NCBI RefSeq assembly: GCF_040958095.1
Contig: NC_091219.1
Span: 22,125,037-22,189,036, forward strand
DNA: 64,000 nt
Origin: Procambarus clarkii
Lineage: Eukaryota; Arthropoda; Malacostraca; Decapoda; Cambaridae
Direction: 5' to 3'
Shown: positions 14,401-30,922 of the stretch, piece after piece
How the letters are laid out: each line of letters begins with the position of its first letter
How positions within the stretch are numbered: position 1 is the stretch's first letter
Program-made: the position numbers and the translations under genes
The notes under the pieces: model-generated
Databases searched by the model: none
The model's input: the letters and a program-made list of their open reading frames with translations, nothing else
What the model was told of the DNA's origin: nothing

Positions 14401-17400
14401 TATTGAAGAATATTCTTCAATATTGAATAATATTCTTCAATATTGAAGAATATTCTTCAATATTGAAGAATATTCTTCAATATTGAAGAATATTCTTCAA
14501 TATTGAAGATTAATCTTCAATATTGAATAATAATCTTCAATATTGAAGAATATTCTTCAATATTATTGAAGATTATTCTTCAATATTATTGAAGATTATT
14601 CTTCAATATTGAAGAATATTCTTCAATATTGAAGATTAATCTTCAATATTGAAGAATAATCTTCAATATTGAAGAATATTCTTCAATATTATTGAAGATT
14701 ATTCTTCAATATTGAAGAATAATCTTCAATAATATTGAAGAATATTCTTCAATATTGAAGAATAATCTTCAATAATATTGAAGAATATTCTTCAATATTG
14801 AAGAATATTCGTCAATATTGAAGATTATTCTTCAATATTGAAGAATAATCTTCAATATTGAGGAATATTCTTCAATAATATTGAAGATTATTCTTCAATA
14901 TTGAAGAATAATCTTCAATATTGAATAATTAATCAATATTCTTCAATATTGAAGAATATTCTTCAATATTGAAGAATAATCTTCAATATTGAAGATTATT
15001 ATTCAATATTGAAGATTATTCTTCAATATTGAAGATTATTCTTCAATATTGAAGAATATTATTCAATATTGAAGATTAATCTTCAATATTGAAGATTATT
15101 CTTCAATATTATTGAAGAATATTCTTCAATATTGGAGAATATTCTTCAATATTGAATAATATTCTTCAATATTGAAGAATATTCTTCAATATTGAAGAAT
15201 ATTGTTCAATATTGAAGAATATTCTTCAATAATATTGAAGAATAATCTTCAATAATATTGAAGAATAATCTTCAATATTGAAGATTATTCTTCAATATTG
15301 AAGAATATTCTTCAATAATATTGAAGAATAATCTTCAATAATATTGAAGAATAATCTTCAATATTGAAGATTATTCTTCAATATTGAAGAATAATATTGA
15401 ATAATATTCTTCAATATTGAAGAATAATCTTCAATATTGAAGATTATTCTTCAATATTATTGAAGATTATTCTTCAATATTATTGAAGAATATTCTTCAA
15501 TATTGAAGAATATTATTCAATATTGAAGAATATTCTCCAATATTGAAGAATATTCTTCAATATTGAAGAATATTCAATATTGAAGAATATTCTTCAATAT
15601 TGAAGAATAATCTTCAATATTGAGGAATATTCTTCAATATTGAAGAATAATCTTCAATAATATTGAAGAATATTCTTCAATATTGAAGAATATTCTTCAA
15701 TATTGAAGAATAATCTTCAATATTGAAGAATATTCTTCAATATTGAAGAATATTCTTCAATATTGAAGATTATTCTTCAATATTGAAGAATATTCTTCAA
15801 TATTGAATAATATTCTTCAATATTGAATAATATTCTTCAATATTGAAGAATATTCTTCAATATTGAAGATTATTCTTCAATATTATTGAAGAATATTCTT
15901 CAATATTGAAGAATATTCTTCAATATTGAAGAATATTCTTCAATATTGAAGATTATTCTTCAATATTATTGAAGAATATTCTTCAATATTGAATAATATT
16001 CTTCAATATTGAATAATATTCTTCAATATTGAAGAATATTCTTCAATATTGAAGATTATTCTTCAATATTGAAGAATATTATTCAATATTGAAGAATAAT
16101 CTTCAATATTGAAGATTATTCTTCAATATTATTGAAGAATATTCTTCAATATTGAAGATTATTCTTCAATATTGAAGAATATTCTTCAATATTGAAGAAT
16201 AATCTTCAATATTGAGGAATATTCTTCAATATTGAATAATATTCTTCAATATTATTGAAGATTATTCTTCAATATTGAAGATTATTCTTCAATATTGAAG
16301 AATATTATTCAATATTGAAGATTATTCTTCAATATTGAAGAATATTATTCAATATTGAAGAATAATCTTCAATATTGAAGATTATTCTTCAATATTATTG
16401 AAGAATATTCTTCAATATTGAAGATTATTCTTCAATATTGAAGAATATTATTAAATATTGAAGAATAATCTTCAATATTGAAGATTATTCTTCAATATTG
16501 AAGAATATTCTTCAATATTGAAGATTATTCTTCAATATTGAAGAATAATCTTCAATATTGAAGATTATTCTTCAATATTGAAGAATATTCTTCAATATTG
16601 AAGATTATTCTTCAATATTGAAGATTATTCTTCAATATTGAAGAATATTCTTCAATATTGAAGATTATTCTTCAATATTGAAGAATATTATTCAATATTG
16701 AAGAATAATCTTCAATATTGAAGATTATTCTTCAATATTGAAGAATATTATTCAATATTGAAGAATATTCTTCAATATTGAAGAATATTCTTCAATATTG
16801 AATAATATTCTTCAATATTGAATAATATTCTTCAATATTGAAGAATATTCTTCAATATTGAAGAATAATCTTCAATAATATTGAAGAATATTATTCAATA
16901 TTGAAGAATAATCTTCAATATTGAATAATAATCTTCAATATTGAAGAATATTCTTCAATATTGAAGAATATTCTTCAATATTGAAGAATATTCTTCAATA
17001 TTGAAGAATAATCTTCAATATTGAGGAATATTCTTCAATATTGAAGAATAATCTTCAATAATATTGAAGAATATTCTTCAATATTGAAGAATATTCTTCA
17101 ATATTGAAGAATAATCTTCAATATTGAGGAATATTCTTCAATATTGAAGAATAATCTTCAATAATATTGAAGAATATTATTCAATATTGAAGAATAATCT
17201 TCAATATTGAAGATTATTCTTCAATATTATTGAAGATTATTCTTCAATATTGAATAATAATCTTCAATAATATTGAAGATTAATCTTCAATATTGAATAA
17301 TAATCTTCAATATTGAAGATTATTCTTCAATATTGAAGAATATTCTTCAATATTGAAGAATAATCTTCAATAATATTGAAGAATATTCTTCAATATTGAA

Positions 17401-19550
17401 GAATATTATTCAATATTGAAGAATATTCTTCAATATTGAAGAATATTATTCAATATTATTCTTCAATATTGAAGAATAATCTTCAATATTGAAGATTATT
17501 CTTCAATATTATTGAAGATTATTCTTCAATATTATTGAAGAATATTCTTCAATATTGAAGAATAATCTTCAATATTGAAGATTATTCTTCAATATTATTG
17601 AAGATTATTCTTCAATATTATTGAAGAATATTCTTCAATATTGAACAATATTCTTCAATATTGAAGAATATTCTTCAATATTGAAGAATATTATTCAATA
17701 TTGAAGAATATTCTCCAATATTGAAGAATATTCTTCAATATTGAAGAATATTCAATATTGAAGATAATTCTTCAATATTGAAGAATAATCTTCAATATTG
17801 AGGAATATTCTTCAATATTGAAGAATAATCTTCAATAATATTGAAGAATATTCTTCAATATTGAAGAATATTCTTCAATATTGAAGAATAATCTTCAATA
17901 ATATTGAAGAATATTCTTCAATATTGAAGAATATTCTTCAATATTGAAGAATAATCTTCAATATTGAGGAATATTCTTCAATATTGAAGAATAATCTTCA
18001 ATATTTAAGAATATTCTTCAATATTGAAGAATATTCTTCAATATTGAAGATTATTCTTCAATATTGAAGAATATTCTTCAATATTGAATAATATTCTTCA
18101 ATATTGAATAATATTCTTCAATATTGAAGAATATTCTTCAATATTGAAGATTATTCTTCAATATTGAAGAATATTATTCAATATTGAAGAATATTCTTCA
18201 ATATTGAATAATAATCTTCAATATTGAAGAATAATCTTCAATATTGAAGAATAATCTTCAATATTGAAGAATATTCTTCAATATTGAAGAATATTCTTAA
18301 ATATTGAAGATTATTCTTCAATATTATTGAAGAATATTCTTCAATATTGAAGAATATTCTTCAATATTGAAGAATATTCTTCAATATTGAAGATTATTCT
18401 TCAATATTATTGAAGAATATTCTTCAATATTGAAGAATATTCTTCAATATTGAAGAATATTCTTCAATATTGAAGAATATTCTTCAATATTGAAGAATAT
18501 TCTTCAATATTGAAGAATATTCTTAAATATTGAAGATTATTCTTCAATATTATTGAAGAATATTCTTCAATATTGAATAATAATCTTCAATATTGAAGAA
18601 TATTCTTCAATATTATTGAAGATTATTCTTCAATATTGAATAATATTCTTCAATATTATTGAAGATTATTCTTCAATATTGAAGAATAATCTTCAATATT
18701 GAAGATTATTCTTCAATATTGAAGAATAATCTTCAATATTGAAGAATATTCTTCAATAATATTGAAGAATATTCCTCAATATTGAAGAATATTCTTCAAT
18801 ATTATTGAAGAATAATCCTCAATATTGAAGAATATTCTTCAATAATATTGAAGAATATTATTCAATATTGAAGAATATTCTTCAATATTGAAGAATATTC
18901 TTCAATATTGAAGAATATTCTTCAATATTGAGGAATAATCTTCAATAATATTGAAGAATATTCTTCAATATTGAAGAATATTCTTCAATATTGAAGATTA
19001 TTATTCAATATTGAAGAATATTCTTCAATATTGAAGATTAATCTTCAATATTGAAGAATAATCTTCAATATTGAAGATTATTCCTCAATATTGAAGAATA
19101 TTCTTCAATATTGAAGAATAATCTTCAATATTGAAGATTATTCTTCAATATTGAAGAATAATCTTCAATATTGAAGAATATTCTTCAATAATATTGAAGA
19201 ATATTATTCAATATTGAAGAATATTCTTCAATATTGAAGAATATTCTTCAATATTGAAGAATATTCTTCAATATTGAGGAATAATCTTCAATAATATTGA
19301 AGAATATTCTTCAATATTGAAGAATATTCTTCAATATTGAAGATTATTATTCAATATTGAAGAATATTCTTCAATATTGAAGATTAATCTTCAATATTGA
19401 AGATTAATCTTCAATATTGAATAATAATCTTCAATATTGAAGAATATTCTTCAATAATATTGAAGATTAATCTTCAATATTGAATAATAATCTTCAATAT
19501 TGAAGATTATTCTTCAATATTGAAGAATATTCTTCAATATTGAAGAATAT
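7376..19550. repeat. Higher-order repeat of about 12.2 kb, copy 1
   Basis: Defined by the landmark TGAATAATTATTCAA at 7,376 and its next matching occurrence at 19,551 (12,175 bp). Within it lie the rare variants TGAATAATTAATC at 14,922, ATTGGAGAATATTC at 15,131, GAATATTGTTC near 15,200 and AATATTATTAAATATTG at 12,701 and 16,444. Each has a counterpart 12.1-12.3 kb downstream in the next copy. Unit order, not just unit sequence, is thus inherited. Confidence 0.75.
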
Positions 19551-22500
19551 TGAATAATTATTCAATATTGAAGATTATTCTTCAATATTGAAGAATAATC
19601 TTCAATATTATTGAAGAATATTCCTCAATATTGAAGATTATTCTTCAATATTGAAGAATAATCTTCAATATTGAAGAATAATCTTCAATATTGAATAATT
19701 ATTCAATATTCTTCAATATTGAAGAATATTCTTCAATATTGAAGAATAATCTTCAATATTGAAGATTATTCTTCAATATTGAAGAATATTCTTCAATATT
19801 GAAGATTATTCTTCAATATTGAAGAATATTCTTCAATATTGAAGAATAATCTTCAATATTGAAGATTATTCTTCAATATTGAAGAATATTCTTCAATATT
19901 GAAGATTATTCTTCAATATTGAAGAATATTCTTCAATATTGAAGAATAATCTTCAATATTGAAGATTATTCTTCAATATTGAAGAATATTCTTCAATATT
20001 GAAGATTATTCTTCAATATTGAAGAATATTCTTCAATATTGAAGATTATTCTTCAATATTGAAGATTATTCTTCAATATTGAAGATTATTCTTCAATATT
20101 GAAGATTATTCTTCAATATTGAAGATTGAAGAATATTCTTCAATATTGAAGATTATTCTTCAATATTGAAGAATAATCTTCAATATTGAACAATATTCTT
20201 CAATATTATTGAAGATTATTCTTCAATATTGAAGAATATTCTTCAATATTGAAGAATAATCTTCAATATTGAAGAATATTCTTCAATATTGAAGAATAGT
20301 CTTCAATAATATTGAAGAATAATCTTCAATATTGAAGATTATTCTTCAATATTGAATAATATTCTTCAATATTATTGAAGATTATTCTTCAATATTGAAG
20401 AATATTCTTCAATATTGAAGAATATTCTTCAATATTGAATAATATTCTTCAATATTGAAGAATATTCTTCAATAATATTGAAGAATATTCTTCAATATTG
20501 AAGAATATTCTTCAATATTGAAGATTAATCTTCAATATTGAAGAATAATCTTCAATATTGAGGAATATTCTTCAATATTGAGGAATATTCTTCAATATTG
20601 AAGAATAATCTTCAATAATATTGAAGAATATTCTTCAATATTGAAGATTATTCTTCAATATTATTGAAGATTATTCTTCAATATTATTGAAGAATATTCT
20701 TCAATATTATTGAAGATTATTCTTCAATATTGAAGAATATTCTTCAATATTGAAGATTATTCTTCAATATTATTGAAGATTATTCTTCAATATTGAAGAA
20801 TATTCTTCAATATTGAAGATTATTCTTCAATATTATGAAGAATATTCTTCAATTATGAAGAATATTATTCAATATTGAAGAATATTCTTCAATATTGAAG
20901 AATATTCTTCAATATTGAATAATATTCTTCAATATTGAAGAATAATCTTCAATATTGAAGATTATTCTTCAATATTATTGAAGATTATTCTTCAATATTA
21001 TTGAAGAATATTCTTCAATATTATTGAAGAATATTCTTCAATATTGAAGAATATTATTCAATATTATTCTTCAATATTGAAGAATAATCTTCAATATTGA
21101 AGATTATTCTTCAATATTATTGAAGATTATTCTTCAATATTATTGAAGAATATTCTTCAATATTATTGAAGAATATTCTTCAATATTATTGAAGAATATT
21201 CTTCAATATTGAAGAATATTCTCCAATATTGAAGAATATTATTCAATATTATTCTTCAATATTGAAGAATATTCTTCAATATTGAAGATTATTCTTCAAT
21301 ATTATTGAAGAATATTCTTCAATATTGAACAATATTATTCAATATTGAAGAATATTTTTCAATATTGAAGAATATTATTCAATATTGAAGAATATTCTCC
21401 AATATTGAAGAATATTCTTCAATATTCTTCAATATTGAAGAATATTCTTCAATATTGAAGAATAATCTTCAATATTGAAGATTATTCTTCAATATTGAAT
21501 AATATTCTTCAATATTATTGAAGATTATTCTTCAATATTGAAGAATATTCTTCAATATTGAAGAATATTCTTCAATATTGAATAATATTCTTCAATATTG
21601 AAGAATATTCTTCAATAATATTGAAGAATATTCTTCAATATTGAAGAATATTCTTCAATATTGAAGATTAATCTTCAATATTGAAGAATAATCTTCAATA
21701 TTGAGGAATATTCTTCAATATTGAGGAATATTCTTCAATATTGAAGAATATTCTTCAATATTGAAGAATATTCTTCAATATTGAATAATATTCTTCAATA
21801 TTGAAGAATATTCTTCAATAATATTGAAGAATATTCTTCAATATTGAAGAATATTCTTCAATATTGAAGATTATTATTCAATATTGAAGAATATTCTTCA
21901 ATATTGAAGATTAATCTTCAATATTGAAGATTAATCTTCAATATTGAATATTAATCTTCAATATTGAAGAATATTCTTCAATATTGAAGAATATTCTTCA
22001 ATAATATTGAAGAATATTCTTCAATATTGAAGATTATTCTTCAATATTATTGAAGATTATTCTTCAATATTGAAGAATATTCTTCAATATTGAAGATTAT
22101 TCTTCAATATTATTGAAGAATATTCTTCAATATTATTGAAGATTATTCTTCAATATTGAAGAATATTCTTCAATATTGAAGATTATTCTTCAATATTATT
22201 GAAGATTATTCTTCAATATTGAAGAATATTCTTCAATATTGAAGATTATTCTTCAATATTATGAAGAATATTCTTCAATTATGAAGAATATTCTTCAATT
22301 ATGAAGAATATTATTCAATATTGAAGAATATTCTTCAATATTGAAGAATATTCTTCAATATTGAATAATATTCTTCAATATTGAAGAATAATCTTCAATA
22401 TTGAAGATTATTCTTCAATATTATTGAAGATTATTCTTCAATATTATTGAAGAATATTCTTCAATATTATTGAAGAATATTCTTCAATATTATTGAAGAA

Positions 22501-25500
22501 TATTCTTCAATATTATTGAAGAATATTCTTCAATATTGAAGAATATTCTCCAATATTGAAGAATATTATTCAATATTATTCTTCAATATTGAAGAATATT
22601 CTTCAATATTGAAGATTATTCTTCAATATTATTGAAGAATATTCTTCAATATTGAACAATATTATTCAATATTGAAGAATATTCTTCAATATTGAAGAAT
22701 ATTATTCAATATTGAAGAATATTCTCCAATATTGAAGAATATTCTTCAATATTGAAGAATATTCTTCAATATTGAAGAATAATCTTCAATAATATTGAAG
22801 AATATTATTCAATATTGAAGAATAATCTTCAATATTGAATAATAATCTTCAATATTGAAGAATATTCTTCAATATTGAAGAATATTCTTCAATATTGAAG
22901 AATATTCTTCAATATTGAAGAATAATCTTCAATATTGAGGAATATTCTTCAATATTGAAGAATAATCTTCAATAATATTGAAGAATATTCTTCAATATTG
23001 AAGAATATTCTTCAATATTGAAGAATAATCTTCAATATTGAGGAATATTCTTCAATATTGAAGAATAATCTTCAATAATATTGAAGAATATTATTCAATA
23101 TTGAAGAATAATCTTCAATATTGAAGATTATTCTTCAATATTGAAGAATATTATTCAATATTATTCTTCAATATTGAAGAATAATCTTCAATATTGAAGA
23201 TTATTCTTCAATATTATTGAAGATTATTCTTCAATATTATTGAAGAATATTCTTCAATATTGAAGAATAATCTTCAATATTGAAGATTATTCTTCAATAT
23301 TATTGAAGATTATTCTTCAATATTATTGAAGATTATTCTTCAATATTGAACAATATTCTTCAATATTGAAGAATATTCTTCAATATTGAAGAATATTATT
23401 CAATATTGAAGAATATTCTCCAATATTGAAGAATATTCTTCAATATTGAAGAATAATCTTCAATATTGAGGAATATTCTTCAATATTGAAGAATAATCTT
23501 CAATATTTAAGAATATTCTTCAATATTGAAGAATATTCTTCAATATTGAAGATTATTCTTCAATATTGAAGAATATTCTTCAATATTGAATAATATTCTT
23601 CAATATTGAATAATATTCTTCAATATTGAAGAATATTCTTCAATATTGAAGATTATTCTTCAATATTGAAGAATATTATTCAATATTGAAGAATATTCTT
23701 CAATATTGAATAATAATCTTCAATATTGAAGAATAATCTTCAATATTGAAGAATATTCTTAAATATTGAAGATTATTCTTCAATATTATTGAAGAATATT
23801 CTTCAATATTGAAGAATATTCTTCAATATTGAAGATTATTCTTCAATATTATTGAAGAATATTCTTCAATATTGAAGAATATTCTTCAATATTGAAGAAT
23901 ATTCTTCAATATTGAAGAATATTCTTCAATATTGAAGAATATTCTTCAATATTGAAGAATATTCTTCAATATTGAAGATTATTCTTCAATATTATTGAAG
24001 AATATTCTTCAATATTGAAGAATATTCTTCAATATTGAAGAATATTCTTCAATATTGAAGAATATTCTTCAATATTGAAGAATATTCTTCAATATTGAAG
24101 AATATTATTCAATATTGAAGATTATTCTTCAATATTGAAGAATAATCTTCAATAATATTGAAGAATAATCTTCAATATTGAAGATTAATCTTCAATATTG
24201 AATAATAATCTTCAATATTGAAGAATATTCTTCAATATTATTGAAGAATATTCTTCAATATTATTGAAGAATATTCTTCAATATTGAAGATTAATCTTCA
24301 ATATTGAATAATAATCTTCAATATTGAATAATATTCTTCAATATTGAATAATATTCTTCAATATTGAAGAATATTCTTCAATATTGAATAATATTCTTCA
24401 ATATTGAAGAATATTCTTCAATAATATTGAAGAATATTCTTCAATATTGAAGAATATTCTTCAATATTGAAGATTAATCTTCAATATTGAAGAATAATCT
24501 TCAATATTGAAGATTATTCTTCAATATTATTGAAGAATATTCTTCAATATTGAAGAATATTCTTCAATATTGAAGATTATTCTTCAATATTGAAGAATAT
24601 TCTTCAATATTGAAGAATAATCTTCAATATTGAGGAATATTCTTCAATATTGAATAATATTCTTCAATATTATTGAAGATTATTCTTCAATATTGAAGAT
24701 TATTCTTCAATATTGAAGAATATTATTCAATATTGAAGAATAATCTTCAATATTGAAGATTATTCTTCAATATTATTGAAGAATATTCTTCAATATTGAA
24801 GAATATTCTTCAATATTGAAGATTATTCTTCAATATTGAAGAATATTATTAAATATTGAAGAATAATCTTCAATATTGAAGATTATTCTTCAATATTGAA
24901 GAATATTCTTCAATATTGAAGATTATTCTTCAATATTGAAGAATATTCTTCAATATTGAAGAATAATCTTCAATATTGAAGATTATTCTTCAATATTGAA
25001 GAATATTCTTCAATATTGAACATTATTCTTCAATATTGAAGAATATTCTTCAATATTGAAGAATAATCTTCAATATTGAAGATTATTCTTCAATATTGAA
25101 GAATATTCTTCAATATTGAAGATTATTCTTCAATATTGAAGAATATTATTCAATATTGAAGAATAATCTTCAATATTGAAGATTATTCTTCAATATTATT
25201 GAAGAATAATCTTCAATAATATTGAAGAATATTCTTCAATATTGAAGATTATTCTTCAATATTGAAGATTATTCTTCAATATTGAAGATTATTATTCAAT
25301 ATTGAAGATTAATCTTCAATATTATTGAAGAATATTCTTCAATATTGAAGAATATTCTTCAATATTGAAGAATATTCTTCAATATTGAAGATTAATCTTC
25401 AATATTGAAGAATAATCTTCAATATTGAAGATTATTCCTCAATATTGAAGAATATTCTTCAATATTGAAGAATAATCTTCAATATTGAAGATTATTCTTC

Positions 25501-28500
25501 AATATTGAAGAATAATCTTCAATATTGAAGAATATTCTTCAATAATATTGAAGAATATTATTCAATATTGAAGAATATTCTTCAATATTGAAGAATATTC
25601 TTCAATATTGAAGAATATTCTTCAATATTGAGGAATAATCTTCAATAATATTGAAGAATATTCTTCAATATTGAAGAATATTCTTCAATATTGAAGATTA
25701 TTATTCAATATTGAAGAATATTCTTCAATATTGAAGATTAATCTTCAATATTGAAGATTAATCTTCAATATTGAATATTAATCTTCAATATTGAAGAATA
25801 TTCTTCAATAATATTGAAGATTAATCTTCAATATTGAATAATAATCTTCAATATTGAAGATTATTCTTCAATATTGAAGAATAATCTTCAATATTGAAGA
25901 ATATTCTTCAATAATATTGAAGAATATTATTCAATATTGAAGAATATTCTTCAATATTGAAGAATATTCTTCAATATTGAGGAATAATCTTCAATAATAT
26001 TGAAGAATATTCTTCAATATTGAAGAATATTCTTCAATATTGAAGATTATTATTCAATATTGAAGAATATTCTTCAATATTGAAGATTAATCTTCAATAT
26101 TGAAGATTATTCTTCAATATTGAAGATTATTCTTCAATATTGAAGAATAATCTTCAATATTATTGAAGAATATTCCTCAATATTGAAGATTATTCTTCAA
26201 TATTGAAGAATAATCTTCAATATTGAAGAATAATCTTCAATATTGAAGAATAATCTTCAATATTGAAGAATATTCTTCAATATTGAAGAATATTCTTCAA
26301 TATTATTGAAGATTATTCTTCAATATTGAAGAATATTCTTCAATATTGAAGAATATTATTCAATATTGAAGAATATTCTTCAATATTGAAGAATAATCTT
26401 CAATAATATTGAAGAATATTCTTCAATAATATTGAAGAATATTCTTCAATATTGAAGAATATTCTTCAATATTGAAGAATAATCTTCAATAATATTGAAG
26501 AATAATCTTCAATATTGAAGAATATTCTTCAATATTGAAGAATAATCTTCAATAATATTGAAGAATAATCTTCAATAATATTGAAGAATAATCTTCAATA
26601 ATATTGAAGAATATTCTTCAATATTGAATAATATTCTTCAATATTGAAGAATATTCTTCAATATTGAAGAATATTCTTCAATATTGAAGAATATTCTTCA
26701 ATATTGAAGATTAATCTTCAATATTGAATAATAATCTTCAATATTGAAGAATATTCTTCAATATTATTGAAGATTATTCTTCAATATTATTGAAGATTAT
26801 TCTTCAATATTGAAGAATATTCTTCAATATTGAAGATTAATCTTCAATATTGAAGAATAATCTTCAATATTGAAGAATATTCTTCAATATTATTGAAGAT
26901 TATTCTTCAATATTGAAGAATAATCTTCAATAATATTGAAGAATATTCTTCAATATTGAAGAATAATCTTCAATAATATTGAAGAATATTCTTCAATATT
27001 GAAGAATATTCTTCAATATTGAAGATTATTCTTCAATATTGAAGAATAATCTTCAATATTGAGGAATATTCTTCAATAATATTGAAGATTATTCTTCAAT
27101 ATTGAAGAATAATCTTCAATATTGAATAATTAATCAATATTCTTCAATATTGAAGAATATTCTTCAATATTGAAGAATAATCTTCAATATTGAAGATTAT
27201 TATTCAATATTGAAGATTATTCTTCAATATTGAAGATTATTCTTCAATATTGAAGAATATTATTCAATATTGAAGATTAATCTTCAATATTGAAGATTAT
27301 TCTTCAATATTATTGAAGAATATTCTTCAATATTGGAGAATATTCTTCAATATTGAATAATATTCTTCAATATTGAAGAATATTCTTCAATATTGAAGAA
27401 TATTGTTCAATATTGAAGAATATTCTTCAATAATATTGAAGAATAATCTTCAATATTGAAGATTATTCTTCAATATTGAAGAATATTCTTCAATAATATT
27501 GAAGAATAATCTTCAATAATATTGAAGAATAATCTTCAATATTGAAGATTATTCTTCAATATTGAAGAATAATATTGAATAATATTCTTCAATATTGAAG
27601 AATAATCTTCAATATTGAAGATTATTCTTCAATATTATTGAAGATTATTCTTCAATATTATTGAAGAATATTCTTCAATATTGAAGAATATTATTCAATA
27701 TTGAAGAATATTCTCCAATATTGAAGAATATTCTTCAATATTGAAGAATATTCAATATTGAAGAATATTCTTCAATATTGAAGAATAATCTTCAATATTG
27801 AGGAATATTCTTCAATATTGAAGAATAATCTTCAATAATATTGAAGAATATTCTTCAATATTGAAGAATATTCTTCAATATTGAAGAATAATCTTCAATA
27901 ATATTGAAGAATATTCTTCAATATTGAAGAATATTCTTCAATATTGAAGAATAATCTTCAATATTGAGGAATATTCTTCAATATTGAAGAATAATCTTCA
28001 ATATTTAAGAATATTCTTCAATATTGAAGAATATTCTTCAATATTGAAGATTATTCTTCAATATTGAAGAATATTCTTCAATATTGAATAATATTCTTCA
28101 ATATTGAATAATATTCTTCAATATTGAAGAATATTCTTCAATATTGAAGATTATTCTTCAATATTATTGAAGAATATTCTTCAATATTGAAGAATATTCT
28201 TCAATATTGAAGAATATTCTTCAATATTGAAGATTATTCTTCAATATTATTGAAGAATATTCTTCAATATTGAATAATATTCTTCAATATTGAATAATAT
28301 TCTTCAATATTGAAGAATATTCTTCAATATTGAAGATTATTCTTCAATATTGAAGAATATTATTCAATATTGAAGAATAATCTTCAATATTGAAGATTAT
28401 TCTTCAATATTATTGAAGAATATTCTTCAATATTGAAGATTATTCTTCAATATTGAAGAATATTCTTCAATATTGAAGAATAATCTTCAATATTGAGGAA

Positions 28501-30922
28501 TATTCTTCAATATTGAATAATATTCTTCAATATTATTGAAGATTATTCTTCAATATTGAAGATTATTCTTCAATATTGAAGAATATTATTCAATATTGAA
28601 GATTATTCTTCAATATTGAAGAATATTATTCAATATTGAAGAATAATCTTCAATATTGAAGATTATTCTTCAATATTATTGAAGAATATTCTTCAATATT
28701 GAAGATTATTCTTCAATATTGAAGAATATTATTAAATATTGAAGAATAATCTTCAATATTGAAGATTATTCTTCAATATTGAAGAATATTCTTCAATATT
28801 GAAGATTATTCTTCAATATTGAAGAATAATCTTCAATATTGAAGATTATTCTTCAATATTGAAGAATATTCTTCAATATTGAAGATTATTCTTCAATATT
28901 GAAGAATATTCTTCAATATTGAAGAATAATCTTCAATATTGAAGATTATTCTTCAATATTGAAGAATATTCTTCAATATTGAAGATTATTCTTCAATATT
29001 GAAGAATATTATTCAATATTGAAGAATAATCTTCAATATTGAAGATTATTCTTCAATATTATTGAAGAATAATCTTCAATAATATTGAAGAATATTCTTC
29101 AATATTGAAGATTATTCTTCAATATTGAAGATTATTCTTCAATATTGAAGATTGAAGAATATTCTTCAATATTGAAGATTATTCTTCAATATTGAAGAAT
29201 AATCTTCAATATTGAAGATTATTCTTCAATATTGAATAATATTCTTCAATATTATTGAAGATTATTCTTCAATATTGAAGAATATTCTTCAATATTGAAG
29301 AATATTCTTCAATATTGAATAATATTCTTCAATATTGAAGAATATTCTTCAATAATATTGAAGAATATTCTTCAATATTGAAGAATATTCTTCAATATTG
29401 AAGATTAATCTTCAATATTGAAGAATAATCTTCAATATTGAGGAATATTCTTCAATATTGAGGAATATTCTTCAATATTGAAGAATAATCTTCAATAATA
29501 TTGAAGAATATTCTTCAATATTGAAGAATATTCTTCAATAATATTGAAGAATATTCTTCAATATTGAAGATTATTCTTCAATATTATTGAAGATTATTCT
29601 TCAATATTGAAGAATATTCTTCAATATTGAAGATTATTCTTCAATATTATTGAAGAATATTCTTCAATATTATTGAAGATTATTCTTCAATATTGAAGAA
29701 TATTCTTCAATATTGAAGATTATTCTTCAATATTATTGAAGATTATTCTTCAATATTGAAGAATATTCTTCAATATTGAAGATTATTCTTCAATATTATG
29801 AAGAATATTCTTCAATTATGAAGAATATTATTCAATATTGAAGAATATTCTTCAATATTGAAGAATATTCTTCAATATTGAATAATATTCTTCAATATTG
29901 AATAATATTCTTCAATATTGAAGAATATTCTTCAATATTGAAGAATAATCTTCAATATTGAAGATTATTCTTCAATATTATTGAAGATTATTCTTCAATA
30001 TTATTGAAGAATATTTTCAATATTATTGAAGAATATTCTTCAATATTGAAGAATATTATTCAATATTATTCTTCAATATTGAAGAATAATCTTCAATATT
30101 GAAGATTATTCTTCAATATTATTGAAGATTATTCTTCAATATTATTGAAGAATATTCTTCAATATTGAAGAATATTCTCCAATATTGAAGAATATTATTC
30201 AATATTATTCTTCAATATTGAAGAATATTCTTCAATATTGAAGATTATTCTTCAATATTATTGAAGAATATTCTTCAATATTGAACAATATTATTCAATA
30301 TTGAAGAATATTCTTCAATATTCTTCAATATTGAAGAATATTCTTCAATATTGAAGAATAATCTTCAATAATATTGAAGAATATTATTCAATATTGAAGA
30401 ATAATCTTCAATATTGAATAATAATCTTCAATATTGAAGAATATTCTTCAATATTGAAGAATATTCTTCAATATTGAAGAATAATCTTCAATATTGAGGA
30501 ATATTCTTCAATATTGAAGAATAATCTTCAATAATATTGAAGAATATTCTTCAATATTGAAGAATATTCTTCAATATTGAAGAATAATCTTCAATATTGA
30601 GGAATATTCTTCAATATTGAAGAATAATCTTCAATAATATTGAAGAATATTATTCAATATTGAAGAATAATCTTCAATATTGAAGATTATTCTTCAATAT
30701 TATTGAAGATTATTCTTCAATATTGAATAATAATCTTCAATAATATTGAAGATTAATCTTCAATATTGAATAATAATCTTCAATATTGAAGATTATTCTT
30801 CAATATTGAAGAATATTATTCAATATTGAAGAATAATCTTCAATAATATTGAAGAATATTCTTCAATAATATTGAAGAATATTCTTCAATATTGAAGAAT
30901 ATTCTTCAATATTGAAGAATAT
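19551..30922. repeat. Higher-order repeat of about 12.2 kb, copy 2
   Basis: Counterparts of the landmarks in the preceding copy are at 27,123 (lag 12,201), 27,332 (lag 12,201), about 27,402 (lag about 12,202), 24,842 (lag 12,141) and 28,725 (lag 12,281). The next TGAATAATTATTCAA is at 30,923, 11,372 bp after 19,551, so this copy has lost some units near its end. The remainder, 30,923-33,060, is a partial further copy rich in TTCTCCAATATTG units. Confidence 0.72.
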
